The notes under the pieces were generated by a model, which was given only the letters and a program-made list of their open reading frames with translations, searched no databases and was not told the DNA's origin. Shown here piece after piece: positions 1-8,410 of a stretch of DNA of 64,000 nucleotides (within the stretch, counting starts at the first letter, position 1; each line of letters starts with the position of its first letter). The translations under genes were made by a program, and so were the position numbers. This DNA is from an uncultured Alcaligenaceae bacterium. Lineage in GTDB: Bacteria; Pseudomonadota; Gammaproteobacteria; Burkholderiales; Burkholderiaceae_B. Location: contig CALEQZ010000035.1 of assembly GCA_937908115.1 (NCBI GenBank), positions 1 through 64,000 of the forward strand. Reading direction: 5' to 3'.

Positions 1-728
1 GACTTGCCCGCCGCGGCCTCGGCCGGGGCCGCCTGCTCAGGTTGCGGCGTTTCAGGTTGCGGCGTTTCGGCCACGGGCGCCGGCGCGGCGTCGGCAGGCG
101 CCTGCGGCGCAGGCGCCGCGGCAGCCGGCGATTCGGCCTGCTGCGGCTGGTCGACCGTTTCGGGCTTGGCTGCCGGCTCGGCCTTGGCCTCGGCCGGCGC
201 TTCTTGCGCCTGAGGCGCCTCGGGCTGCGCAGCTTCAGCCGGCGCGGCTGCCGGTTCGGTCGCAGCGGGCACAGGCGCCTGCGCGGCCGTGGCAGACGCC
301 GCAGTTTCGGCTGGCGCCTGTGCAGCCGGAGCCGCAGCAGCCGGCGCGGCGTCGGCCGGCTTGTCCGCCGCCTGCTTCTGCTCGGCCTGCTCCAACGCCC
401 CGGCAGCCTTGGCCTCGGCCAGGAGCTCGGCCGCGTCGCGCTTGACGAACACGCGCTTCTTGCGCACCTCCACCTGGATGGTGCGCGACTTGCCGGTCGC
501 GTCGGACTGGCGGATCTCCGACGTCTGTCGCCGGGTCAAGGTGATCTTCTTGCCCTCAGTCGCCCCATGCGCGCGCCGCAGCGATTCGAGCAGCTTCGCC
601 TTGTCGCTGTCGGTGACGGCGTCGTCGACCGATTGGAGGTGAACGCCGGCCACGCGCAGCTGGTCCAGCAGCACGTGGGCAGGCATTTTCAGCTCGGTAG
701 CGAACTGGGCGACGGTGTTACTCGACAT
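1..728 (-). CDS. infB: Translation initiation factor IF-2, N-terminal part (cut by window edge)
   Basis: Encodes the first ~242 residues of IF-2, the GTPase that brings initiator tRNA to the 30S ribosome. The frame opens with ATG at 728 and runs off the left end without a stop. Residues 1-60 form the small IF2_N fold (MSSNTVAQFATEL, then a segment rich in LLESL). A basic stretch with KKITLTRRQ and VRKKRVFVKRD follows, then a long low-complexity linker of Ala, Pro, Glu and Gln that is typical of beta-proteobacterial IF-2. The GTPase domain lies outside the window. It is the last visible gene of rimP-nusA-infB and starts 56 bp after the nusA stop. The linker accounts for the very high GC of the first 400 bp. 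Confidence 0.95.
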   Translation of the reverse strand, partial: MSSNTVAQFATELKMPAHVLLDQLRVAGVHLQSVDDAVTDSDKAKLLESLRRAHGATEGKKITLTRRQTSEIRQSDATGKSRTIQVEVRKKRVFVKRDAAELLAEAKAAGALEQAEQKQAADKPADAAPAAAAPAAQAPAETAASATAAQAPVPAATEPAAAPAEAAQPEAPQAQEAPAEAKAEPAAKPETVDQPQQAESPAAAAPAPQAPADAAPAPVAETPQPETPQPEQAAPAEAAAGK

Positions 729-784
729 TGGGCTCTCTTCCCTGTGTTCTGCAATCAGTAATCGGGTCCGGGGCGAGATCCGTC

Positions 785-2275
785 TCAAGCGGCGGATTCA
801 TCGCCCTCGAACCAATGCGCGCGGGCGCGCATGATCAGGTCGCTGGCCTGCTGGGCATCGATGCCGGTCATTTCGGACAGTTCATCGGTGGCCAGCTCGG
901 CCAGCTCATCGCGGGTCAGGACGCCCTTCTCCGCCAGCTTGGCCGCCAGGTCCGGGGTCATGCCTTCGAGTTCGAGCAAGTCCTGCGCGCTTTCCAGGCG
1001 CTCTTCCTGGGCGATGGCCTCGGTCAGCAGCGCATTGCGCGCCCGGTTGCGCAGCTCGTTGATGGTGTCTTCGTCGAACGCCTCGATCTCGAGCAGCTCC
1101 TGGATCGGCACGTAGGCGATTTCCTCCAGGCCGGTGAAGCCTTCGTCGATGAGGATATCGGCCACCTCTTCGTCGACGTCGAGCTTGCTCATGAACGTCT
1201 CGCGCAGGGCGGCACGCTCCTGCTCCTGGCGGGCCTTGCTTTCCTCGGGCGTCATGATGTTGATCTGCCAGCCGGTCAGCTCCGAGGCCAGGCGCACGTT
1301 CTGCCCCTTGGCGCCGATCGCCTTGGGCAGGTTTTCCTCGTCGACGACCACGTCCATGGCGTGCTTGTCCTCGTCGACGACGATGGATTCGACGTTGGCC
1401 GGCGCCAGCGCGCCAATGACGAACTGGGCCGGATCCTCGGACCACAGCACGATGTCGATCTGCTCGCCGCCCAGTTCGTTACGCACGGCGGTCACGCGCG
1501 AACCGCGCATGCCCACGCAGGTGCCGATGGGGTCGATGCGCTTGTCATAGGCCACCACCGCGATCTTGGCGCGCACGCCGGGATCGCGCGCAGCCGCCTT
1601 GATCTCGAGCAGCCCTTGCTCGATTTCCGGCACTTCGTTCTCGAAGAGCTGGCGCACGAACTCGGGCGAGGTGCGCGACAGGATGACCTGCTGGCCGCGG
1701 GCGGCGCGGTCGACCTTGAGCACGTAGGCACGCACGCGGTCGCCGACGCGCAGGTTTTCCTTCGGGATCATTTCCGAGCGTGGCAGGCGGGCCTCGATCT
1801 TGCCGGTCTCGATGATCGCATCGCCCTTGTCCATGCGCTTGACGGTGCCGGAAATGATCTTTTCCCCACGTTCGAGGAAGTCGTTGAGCACCTGCTCGCG
1901 CTCGGCGTCGCGAATCTTCTGCAAGATGGCCTGCTTGGCCGCCTGCGCACCGATGCGGCCGAACTCGATGGGTTCGAGCGGCTCCTCGATGTATTCGCCG
2001 ACCTGGATGTCAGGGACGATCTCGCGGGCATCCGAAAGCATTTCCTGCTGGTCGGGCTCCTGCAGGCCGGCCTCGTCGGGCACGACCAGCCAACGGCGAA
2101 AGCCCTCATGGTCGCCGGTATTGCGGTCGATCGACACCCTGATGTCGGCGTCTTCCTTGAAGCGCTTCTTCATGGCCGAGGCCAATGCGCTTTCCAGGGC
2201 CCCGAACACCACCTCGCGCGGCACGTTCTTTTCGCGCGCCAAGGCATCGACCAACAGAAGAATTTCGCGACTCAT
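785..2275 (-). CDS. nusA: Transcription termination/antitermination factor NusA
   Basis: NusA binds RNA polymerase and nascent RNA and modulates pausing, termination and antitermination. The 496-residue product has the normal proteobacterial length: N-terminal polymerase-binding domain (1-~130, starting MSREILLLVDAL), S1 domain (~135-200, with GDRVRAYVLKVD), two KH domains (~230-345, including VGMRGSRVTAV and IGAKGQNVRLA) and two C-terminal acidic repeats (~365-490, rich in DLLELEGMT). The ATG at 2275 overlaps the rimP stop by 4 bp (ATGA), so the two are translationally coupled. infB follows after 56 bp. The gene order is the classical one. Confidence 0.98.
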   Translation of the reverse strand: MSREILLLVDALAREKNVPREVVFGALESALASAMKKRFKEDADIRVSIDRNTGDHEGFRRWLVVPDEAGLQEPDQQEMLSDAREIVPDIQVGEYIEEPLEPIEFGRIGAQAAKQAILQKIRDAEREQVLNDFLERGEKIISGTVKRMDKGDAIIETGKIEARLPRSEMIPKENLRVGDRVRAYVLKVDRAARGQQVILSRTSPEFVRQLFENEVPEIEQGLLEIKAAARDPGVRAKIAVVAYDKRIDPIGTCVGMRGSRVTAVRNELGGEQIDIVLWSEDPAQFVIGALAPANVESIVVDEDKHAMDVVVDEENLPKAIGAKGQNVRLASELTGWQINIMTPEESKARQEQERAALRETFMSKLDVDEEVADILIDEGFTGLEEIAYVPIQELLEIEAFDEDTINELRNRARNALLTEAIAQEERLESAQDLLELEGMTPDLAAKLAEKGVLTRDELAELATDELSEMTGIDAQQASDLIMRARAHWFEGDESAA

Positions 2276-2766
2276 CGCTTTTTGCCCTTGAAATCCAGGA
2301 CGGGATCCAGCTTGGCACGATCGATCTCGTCGAACGTGAAATCCAGCCGCTGGACCTCGCCTTTTTTTGCCTCAAATTCCAGGCCGAAGACAGCCGCCGC
2401 CGCGGGCGTCCCGGCCGCATTGGCCTCATCGGGAGCAATCAGCCTGCCCGAGAAGACCTTGCGCCCGTTGAACGGCTCGCGCAGGCGGATCTCGACCCGC
2501 TCGCCGACGAAGCGGCGCATTTCCGCTTCGGTGCGCAAAGGACGATCGACCCCCGGGGAGCCGACTTCCAGGCGGCGGTAATCGATGTCCTCGACTTCGT
2601 AGACGCGCGAAAGCTGGCGCGACACTTGCTCGCAGTCTTCTATGCGCACGCCCCCCGGACGGTCGATGGTCACGCGCAGCAAGCCCATGGCGGCACGCTC
2701 GACGTCGACCAGTTCGACGTCCATGCCGGCCAGGGCCTGCTCGGTCAGTGCGTATAGATCAGTCAT
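2272..2766 (-). CDS. rimP: Ribosome maturation factor RimP
   Basis: RimP assists assembly of the 30S subunit. The start is placed at the ATG at 2766 (MTDLYALTEQAL), giving 164 residues, the usual family length. A longer open frame reaches upstream to 2937, but that extension is Arg/Gly-rich and unlike the family, and it contains the leader terminator. The N-terminal alpha/beta domain carries VELVDVE and LRVTIDRPGG; EVGSPGVDRPL near residue 85 is the family signature; the C-terminal domain is SH3-like. The sequence just upstream of the start is a U-tract with only GAG as a possible ribosome-binding site, so initiation may be weak or regulated. The gene overlaps nusA by 4 bp. Confidence 0.95.
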   Translation of the reverse strand: MTDLYALTEQALAGMDVELVDVERAAMGLLRVTIDRPGGVRIEDCEQVSRQLSRVYEVEDIDYRRLEVGSPGVDRPLRTEAEMRRFVGERVEIRLREPFNGRKVFSGRLIAPDEANAAGTPAAAAVFGLEFEAKKGEVQRLDFTFDEIDRAKLDPVLDFKGKKR

Positions 2767-2772
2767 ACACTC

Positions 2773-2801
2773 AAAAAAAATGGGCTGCAAGCCCAGCCCA
2801 T
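2773..2801 (-). terminator. Intrinsic terminator or attenuator directly before rimP
   Basis: On the minus strand a perfect 7-bp stem (ATGGGCT/AGCCCAT) with an 8-nt loop is followed by eight T residues. The T-tract ends 6 nt before the rimP start codon. It lies about 260 bp past the rluB stop, so it can end rluB read-through. A promoter for rimP in the intervening region would also have to pass it, which makes attenuation possible. Confidence 0.75.
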
Positions 2802-3062
2802 CGTGTCGCGCCACCAACCAGCATGACGCGGCACCGGCCGTCTTGCTGTTTTCGCGCAATGTTCTTGTGCCGCCCCGCCTCGCGCCTGCCACCAGGACCC
2901 GTGCCCGCCCGCCCCACCGGCGCAAAGCCGCCGGCAAGGCATCCCAGGCGGGCCAAAGCCGCGTGCCAGGCCTCGATGCGCAAAGCCGTGAAAACCAGCT
3001 ATTTTATCAGAAAAACCGGGATTTTCCTGATTCCTTAGGGGTTTACGCCCAGCGGGCGGTTT
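2802..3062. other. Leader/intergenic region between rluB and rimP-nusA-infB
   Basis: I see no gene here. A tRNA gene often precedes rimP in other proteobacteria, but none is present. The minus strand has an AT-rich patch near 2997-3020 with a TAAAAT hexamer that could be a -10 element, but its -35 is poor. A small hairpin (CGCCC/GGGCG) follows the rluB stop at 3046-3058; the T-run beside it is on the plus strand, not the rluB strand. Confidence 0.5.
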
Positions 3063-4556
3063 TTAGCGGTCGCGGATGAAGCCCAGCCGCGATTCGTGGG
3101 CCGACGCACTGCGCGGCTGCCAGTCGTCGCCGCCCGCGGCGGCGCCACCCTGCTTGCGGTTGCGCTTGCCACCGCCGTTGCCGGCCGGGCGTGCGCCGCC
3201 CTTCTGCCCAGACTTGGCGGCCCGGTTTTTGCCGGCGGCCTTGCCCGCCTTGCCTCGCCCTTTCTTCGCCCCTTCGGCGCCAGCCAGCGGATGGCCGTTG
3301 GCATAGCCGCCCGTGATGGTCAGCACGGAGCTGTAAGGCGTCACCGCGGTAACCAGCGGATCGACCAGCCGGGACTTGCCGCCGCCCTGCAGCTTGCCGC
3401 GCCGGCCGATCCGGGCGCCGTTCATGCCGTTGCGCTCGAGCGTGCCGAAGCCCGGCGGCAGCGCACTGTCGTGCGATTGCGGCTGGCGGCTACGCTTGCT
3501 GCCCTCTTCCTCGTCGCGCAGCAGGCCGAGCTTGACCATGAGCGCGGTCACCAGCGAGGGATCCATCTCTTCCCAGCGCCCCCGGCGCAGGTTGCGCGGC
3601 AGCACGATGTCGCCGAAACGGGTGCGGATCAACCGGCTGACCGTCACGCCGGCCGCCTCGAACATGCGCCGCACCTCGCGGTTGCGGCCTTCGTGCAGCG
3701 TAACGCGGTACCAGCGGTTGCTGCCCTCGCCGCCGAGGTAATCGACCGCGCCGAAGGCGGCCTTGCCGTCTTCCAGCTCGATGCCGTCAAGCAACGCCTG
3801 GCGCCGCGCCTCGTCGAGCTCGCCCAACACGCGCACCGCGTATTCGCGCTCGACGCCGTAGCGCGGATGCATCAGGCGGTTGGCCAGGTCGCCGGAGGTC
3901 GTCAGGATCAGCAGGCCTTCGGTGTTCAAGTCCAGCCGGCCCACCGACAGCCACTTGCCATTGCGCACCTTGGGCAGGCGCGCGAACACCGTCGCGCGCC
4001 CGGCCGGGTCGTCATGGCTGACGATCTCGCCCGCCGGCTTGTGATAGAGGATGACGCGCGGCGGCTTTTTGCCGTTGTTGCGCGCAACCAGCTTGCCGTT
4101 GACGCGCACCTGGTCGTTGGGGCCGACGCGCTGGCCGATGTGCGCCGGCTCCCCGTTGACCGACACCCGGCCGGCGATGATGAGCTCTTCCATCTCGCGG
4201 CGCGAACCGATGCCCGCATCGGCCAGCACCTTGTGCAGCTTGGGCATGACCGCCTCGCTGTTGAGGTACTTGCCCAGGCGCTGCTGGGTGCGCGAAGCAT
4301 TGTCGAGATAAGCGAGCGCCTGCTCAGCCTCCTGCTCGGCGCTGCGCGCATCGGCTGGGTCAACCGGGGCGGCAACCCCGTCGGCGGCCGCGGCCGCCGC
4401 GGACGCATCGTTGCGGCGGCGACGGAACGGCGTGCGCAATTTGCGGCCACGGCCCTTGCCGCCGCCGGCCGGGGCGCCATTGGCCTGGGGCGGCTGGTTC
4501 GCATCGTTGGCCTTGGTATCGGGCAAGACGGCGTCGTGCTGCTGTTCTTCGCTCAT
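3063..4556 (-). CDS. rluB: 23S rRNA pseudouridine synthase RluB family
   Basis: RluB converts U2605 of 23S rRNA to pseudouridine. The 497-residue product contains an S4 RNA-binding domain (~90-150, with LHKVLADAGIGSRR) and the RsuA/RluB catalytic domain (~155-330), including VGRLDLNTEGLLILT, whose Asp is the catalytic residue, and HEGRNREVRRMFEA. It is much longer than the ~290-residue E. coli protein. The extra length is an N-terminal low-complexity segment (Gln, Ala, basic) and a Gly/Lys/Arg-rich C-terminal tail of about 120 residues, both probably disordered RNA-binding extensions. The ATG at 4556 follows a GGAG. An in-frame GTG at 4571 is a less likely start. The gene lies 45 bp after scpB, with which it forms a common bacterial pair. 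Confidence 0.92.
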   Translation of the reverse strand: MSEEQQHDAVLPDTKANDANQPPQANGAPAGGGKGRGRKLRTPFRRRRNDASAAAAAADGVAAPVDPADARSAEQEAEQALAYLDNASRTQQRLGKYLNSEAVMPKLHKVLADAGIGSRREMEELIIAGRVSVNGEPAHIGQRVGPNDQVRVNGKLVARNNGKKPPRVILYHKPAGEIVSHDDPAGRATVFARLPKVRNGKWLSVGRLDLNTEGLLILTTSGDLANRLMHPRYGVEREYAVRVLGELDEARRQALLDGIELEDGKAAFGAVDYLGGEGSNRWYRVTLHEGRNREVRRMFEAAGVTVSRLIRTRFGDIVLPRNLRRGRWEEMDPSLVTALMVKLGLLRDEEEGSKRSRQPQSHDSALPPGFGTLERNGMNGARIGRRGKLQGGGKSRLVDPLVTAVTPYSSVLTITGGYANGHPLAGAEGAKKGRGKAGKAAGKNRAAKSGQKGGARPAGNGGGKRNRKQGGAAAGGDDWQPRSASAHESRLGFIRDR

Positions 4557-4601
4557 CAAAGAAGACTCCACTGATTCAGATTCTAGGCGGGCGAGCGCGG
4601 C

Positions 4602-5765
4602 TCAACCCTGGGGATGATTCGTGTCGGCGCCCGCAGGAGGCGGCGATATTTCGGGCGTGCGCGGCAACCCCGGCATCTCCGCTGGCGTCGGCGCGGCCGG
4701 TGCTTCGTCCGGCGTGCCCGGCAGTTCAGGCTGCTCATCGGGCAGGTCCGGCAACTCCGGCGGCGTCTCGGGCAGCCCGGGCGCCTGCGGCGGTTCCTCG
4801 GGATCGCCGTCGGGTCGGATCTCCGGCTGTGGATCCTCGGGCTGGACTTCCGGCTGCGGGTCGCGCTGCGGGTGGGTTTCGGGCTGCGCAGGCGCATCCG
4901 GATCGAAGCCGGGCGATTCGGGTTGCTCGCTTGCGGCCGAAGCCGCCGTAACCGCCGGATCGGCTTGTACCCCTTCGGCCGGGCCGGTGGCTTGCATCAC
5001 CACGGCCGCCGGCTCAACGGCTTTAGCGCCTGCCGCCTTCGATTCTTGGAGCGCCGCCTCGACGGCATCGGCCGGCGCGGCATCCCGGTCGGCCGGCTGC
5101 GAGTCGGTGGCTTGCACCACTTCTGTGTTTGCCGCTTCAGCCGATTCCGCGCCCGCGTCGGCATCGGGACCGGTGCCTTCACTGCCGGCCGGATCGGCCG
5201 CGGCAGTCGCATCCGGCCCCAGGTCCAACCCTTCCAGTACGGCAGTCATTTCGCTGTCGCCCACCGGGGGCAGTTCGTCCAGGGCGCGCAGCCCCAGGTC
5301 ATCCAGGAACTGGCGCGTCGTGCCCAGCAGCGCGGGACGCCCGGGCGCGTCGCGGTGGCCGATCACCTCGATCCAACCCCGCTCCTCGAGCGTTTTGATG
5401 ATTTGCGACGACACCGTCACGCCGCGGATGTCCTCGATATCGCCGCGCGTGACCGGCTGGCGCCAGGCGATGATGGCCAGGGTTTCCAGCACCGCGCGCG
5501 AATAACGCGGCGGCTTCTCGGGGTTGAGGCGTTCGAGATAGCGCTGCATGGAGGGGCGGCTTTGAAAGCGCCAGCCGCCGGCCAATTCCACCAGGGCCAT
5601 GCCGCGCCCTTCCCATTGTTGCTGCAGCGCCTGTAACAGCTCGGGCAGGCGCCCGCCGTCGAATTCGGTATCCAAAAAGAGCTTGCGCATTTGGGCAAGC
5701 GGCATGGGTTCGGGCGCGCACAGCAGTGCGGTTTCCAATACGACGGTGGCCTCGCTATCAGTCAT
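4602..5765 (-). CDS. scpB: Segregation and condensation protein B with long acidic Pro-rich tail
   Basis: ScpB is the winged-helix kite subunit of the SMC-ScpA-ScpB condensin. Residues 1-~185 are the conserved part: MTDSEATVVLETALL, YSRAVLETLAIIAWRQPVTR and IRGVTVSSQIIKTLEERGWI. The remaining ~200 residues are low complexity, first Ala/Glu/Asp-rich and then dominated by Pro-Glu and Pro-Asp repeats (PQPE, PELP, PETP). The usual family length is 180-200, so the tail doubles the protein. It has no frameshift and keeps the same codon bias. rluB follows 45 bp later. An initiator tRNA gene lies divergently upstream. Confidence 0.93.
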   Translation of the reverse strand: MTDSEATVVLETALLCAPEPMPLAQMRKLFLDTEFDGGRLPELLQALQQQWEGRGMALVELAGGWRFQSRPSMQRYLERLNPEKPPRYSRAVLETLAIIAWRQPVTRGDIEDIRGVTVSSQIIKTLEERGWIEVIGHRDAPGRPALLGTTRQFLDDLGLRALDELPPVGDSEMTAVLEGLDLGPDATAAADPAGSEGTGPDADAGAESAEAANTEVVQATDSQPADRDAAPADAVEAALQESKAAGAKAVEPAAVVMQATGPAEGVQADPAVTAASAASEQPESPGFDPDAPAQPETHPQRDPQPEVQPEDPQPEIRPDGDPEEPPQAPGLPETPPELPDLPDEQPELPGTPDEAPAAPTPAEMPGLPRTPEISPPPAGADTNHPQG

Positions 5766-5836
5766 CGGATTACTGCCTCATGGAGCCGGCGATTTGCACG
5801 GCCAGGAAAACTGCGCTATGATTCGAGTTCTTCAGA

Positions 5837-5913
<77 letters not shown>

Positions 5914-5947
5914 AATTCCAGATTTCGCTTGCAGCGAGATCCCCCAC

Positions 5948-5975
5948 AAGGCCTGGCACCGCGCCAGGCCTTTTT
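5948..5975 (+). terminator. Intrinsic terminator after tRNA-fMet
   Basis: A 10-bp stem AAGGCCTGGC/GCCAGGCCTT with a 5-nt loop and a run of five T, 35 nt beyond the CCA end of the tRNA. Confidence 0.9.
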
Positions 5976-6229
5976 GTTGCCCGGCCGGCGCGCGCAGGTC
6001 CATGCGCGAATCCGCGCCAAAAGCGCAAGCGCCAGCACACCGGACACCCGCGGGCGCAAGAACCCTGCTCGGATACGGGGAGACGGCACTGCGCGAATAC
6101 GACATACGAAATAGAGAAACCGAATAGCGGGCGCGCTCGTGGCGGGCGCGCAGGATGCGCGTAGGCGCAAATGCGCAAGACAGCGGAAAATTTCTACGCC
6201 GTCCGCTACGACAAAAGATAAAGATGCCA

Positions 6230-6432
6230 ACCGGAATGGAACGCCTGCCGTTTGCGGGCGTCGGCCCCTGGAGACCGCCTGATTCGTGAGTGGCGCTGCC
6301 GTTCTTGTTGTAACCGGCGTCGCGCCGCGGCCCTGCGATGTCCGGACCTGCGTGGCCGTGCGCCCGGTGCTGCCGGCTTGGACTGACCAGGCGGCCTTAC
6401 CGCCTGCGACCGGCTGAACGGACGGCCCGCGA
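6230..6432 (+). ncRNA. ssrS: Candidate 6S RNA
   Basis: This stretch has no credible gene but matches the layout of proteobacterial 6S RNA, the regulator that mimics an open promoter and binds sigma-70 polymerase. GGCCCCTGGAGACC (from 6263) aligns with the 5' side of the central bubble in E. coli 6S, GAGTGGCGCTGCC (from 6288) with the conserved GTGGCGCTCC, and TTACCGCCTGCGACCGGC (from 6397) with the conserved 3' strand. The interior can fold into a long interrupted hairpin, for example CGCGGCC/GGCCGTG around 6326-6357, closed by GCGGGC/GCCCGC (6254/6424). A TAAAGA-like -10 at 6217-6224 would put the 5' end near 6230, about 35 nt before CCCCTG as in E. coli. The ends are approximate; I could not compute a covariance score. 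Confidence 0.6.
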
Positions 6433-6567
6433 TGCCAAGCCGCCCTATCATCCCACCGCCATGCAACGGCGCCGATGCGCCTTAAATCTGCTGGGCTGCC
6501 CCATTATAACCGCAACCTGCCCCGCTGTGCGAAAACGGTGCGCGCTTTCGTCGCGCACCCTCCACGC
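6433..6567. other. Short intergenic stretch with a minus-strand TATAAT
   Basis: No gene seen. The minus strand carries GGTTATAATGG near 6498-6508, a good -10 match without a convincing -35. It would transcribe antisense to the 6S candidate. Confidence 0.3.
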
Positions 6568-7590
6568 CTAGCCCGAACCGTTGGAAACCGCGTGGCGCAG
6601 GCGTTCCCGCGCGTCGGCTTGGACCGCGCCGCAGACATGGCCCTGCACGATGAATATCAGCCGGGTCTGGCGCTGCCCCTCCGGCCAGGCCGGCAGCGTC
6701 GACAGCGGGTAAAGCTGGTGGTGCACGCCGTGCACCACGCACGGCAAAGGCTCGCCCTGGAAATCGACGATCCCTTTTACCCGTAGCAGGGCTTCGCCGT
6801 AACGCTCCTGCAGCTGCGCCATACCGGCGAAAAACCGCGCACGCGACAGCGGCTTGGGAAACTGTAGCGAAAACGCCGTCGCCGACGCGAGCGCGGGCCT
6901 ATGACTGCCGGTGCTGGCCAGATCCCCGCGCAACCACCCGGCAAGCGGACGCGCCTGGCGGCCGGCACGATACGGGCCCAGGCCGAGCAACAGCCCCGCG
7001 GCATCCAGCATCGGCCCCGAATCATGCACGGGCAACCCCGGCTGCACGCCCTGCAGCGCATGCGTGGCACGCTCGCGCAGGATGGGATCATCGGCGCGCG
7101 TCAACACCAGCGCGTCGGCAAGCGCCACCTGTTGCGCGGCTTCCGGATGCTGCCGCAACTGCTGGACGATCTGCCTTGCGTCGGCCACCGCGACCGCGCC
7201 GTCATAGACATAGCGCTCGGCAAGAAATGGGTCGTGCCGTAGCGTAAACAGCACCGGTCCCGGATTGGCCAGGCCGCTGGTCTCGACCAATACCCTGCCG
7301 AACGGGCGGATGCGCTTTTGCAAGGCGAGCATGAACACATCGCGCAGCGTATCGGCCAAGCCGCCGCGCAGGCTGCAGCAGGCGCAGCCAGCCTCGAGCA
7401 GGACCATGCTGTCGTCCAGTTGGCGCACCAGCTGGTGGTCGACGCCGACCTCGCCGACTTCGTTGACGATGACCAGGGTATCGTGGAACCTCGCGTCCCG
7501 CAGCACGCGGTTGACCAGCGTGGTCTTGCCGCTACCAAGGAAACCCGTGACGACGGTAACGCCTATGCGATGGTCCGGTGCCGTGTTCAT
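6568..7590 (-). CDS. G3E-family GTPase (CobW/YjiA/Zng1-like metallochaperone)
   Basis: A P-loop GTPase of COG0523, a family that delivers or senses metals, often zinc or cobalt. Visible motifs: Walker A GFLGSGKTT near residue 16; EVGEVGVDH, a switch-like segment; CACC (GCACCSL) near residue 69, the family CxCC metal-binding motif; ETSGLANPGP, the Walker B region; and a C-terminal CobW_C domain (~245-330). The G4 position reads LTRADD rather than the usual NKxD or TKxD. The length of 340 fits the family. There is no cobalamin gene nearby, so a CobW role is not supported. A zinc chaperone role fits the CxCC motif but is inference. Confidence 0.88.
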   Translation of the reverse strand: MNTAPDHRIGVTVVTGFLGSGKTTLVNRVLRDARFHDTLVIVNEVGEVGVDHQLVRQLDDSMVLLEAGCACCSLRGGLADTLRDVFMLALQKRIRPFGRVLVETSGLANPGPVLFTLRHDPFLAERYVYDGAVAVADARQIVQQLRQHPEAAQQVALADALVLTRADDPILRERATHALQGVQPGLPVHDSGPMLDAAGLLLGLGPYRAGRQARPLAGWLRGDLASTGSHRPALASATAFSLQFPKPLSRARFFAGMAQLQERYGEALLRVKGIVDFQGEPLPCVVHGVHHQLYPLSTLPAWPEGQRQTRLIFIVQGHVCGAVQADARERLRHAVSNGSG

Positions 7591-8004
7591 GCGCTTGCCT
7601 TGCCCTGAGGAATCGGCCTTGGCGGCAGCCGGCTCTGCAACGGTCGAACGCTAAGCGCGCTTGTGTGCCGGGCAGGGATCGAGCAGCCGTATTCCGTATA
7701 TACCACGGTAGCGCACCCGCCATGCCCAAGCCGGCCGCGGACGCCGACCGATTTGACCGCGCGCATCCAGGCAGGCTACTATGGCCAGATTGCCTATGCG
7801 CGCACCCATCGTTTTTTGGGGCGCGGCATTGCGGCGGCACGTGATTTCGACAATAAAACTCGACGCCTTTTTCAGCCGCCTTCCTTTCCTTCTTTTTGTA
7901 CAGACTGCTTGCGCTTGCGCACCCGCGGCAGGCCGATAGCCACACGCGCTTTTCGGGATGCGCCGCGATGTTGCGCCTGCGCCCATGCAGCAAAGGCCCT
8001 TACC
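7591..8004. other. Intergenic region upstream of the G3E GTPase
   Basis: No gene I can support. Around 7690-7715 there is an AT-rich palindrome (GTATATAC) that could be an operator or a -10 for the GTPase on the minus strand, but it does not fit a known Zur box well. The plus-strand end (7855-7905) is T/C-rich and leads into the small hypothetical gene. Confidence 0.35.
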
Positions 8005-8301
8005 TTGAAAAACTACTATCCCAACCACCTGATCGAACGCCCTTCGCACGCCGAGCTGCCACGCACCGACATCCGCTGCGGCGACATGGTGACGCTGCAC
8101 CCCAACAACGGCCAAGCACCGATCACCAGCGTCGTCAAAGTCGTGGTGACGCTGTTCGGCTGCATCACCTACACCAGCGAATCGCTGCCGGCCGCGGACG
8201 ACCGCCAATCGGACGACCGTGCGGTGCTGCGCTTTCGCTTCCGGCAGCAGGACGTGCACCACGTAGAGCGTGCCCGCCCGTGCGGGCTGGCGATGGCGTA
8301 A
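8005..8301 (+). CDS. Small hypothetical protein (TTG start)
   Basis: A 98-residue frame starting at TTG (8005), preceded by AAAGG at a suitable distance. It reads LKNYYPNHLIERPSH at the N-terminus and has a plausible soluble composition, including VTSVVK-like and VVVTLFGCITYTSE beta-rich stretches and an RFRFRQQDVHHVE end. I recognise no domain. The frame continues open upstream without a better start. It lies between two minus-strand transcripts. It could be an orphan gene of this lineage or a chance frame in GC-rich DNA. Confidence 0.45.
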   Translation: MKNYYPNHLIERPSHAELPRTDIRCGDMVTLHPNNGQAPITSVVKVVVTLFGCITYTSESLPAADDRQSDDRAVLRFRFRQQDVHHVERARPCGLAMA

Positions 8302-8410
8302 CGCGCATCCGAATAAGCATTAGAAAACGCCAAAGCACAGGCTGGCAACGCTGGCCGCCAGCCCGCGAAGCAGGCAGCGAAAGTGGCCTTGGCGACCTAC
8401 GCGCGCACGC

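Noticed and set aside
728..2581. 617-codon plus-strand frame opposite nusA and rimP
   Set aside because: Shadow of genuine minus-strand genes, His/Asp/Leu-rich composition typical of antisense to GC-rich coding DNA.
3046..3064. Terminator for rluB at CGCCC-AGC-GGGCG
   Set aside because: The T-run is on the plus strand, whereas rluB is read on minus.
6255..6300. Cobalamin riboswitch, suggested by CTGGAGACCGCCTG next to a CobW-like gene
   Set aside because: It is on the plus strand downstream of the minus-strand GTPase gene, and the other conserved boxes are missing. The 6S alignment explains the block better.
7690..7715. Zur box at GTATATAC upstream of the G3E GTPase
   Set aside because: Only a short AT palindrome; the longer conserved arms of a Zur site are not there.
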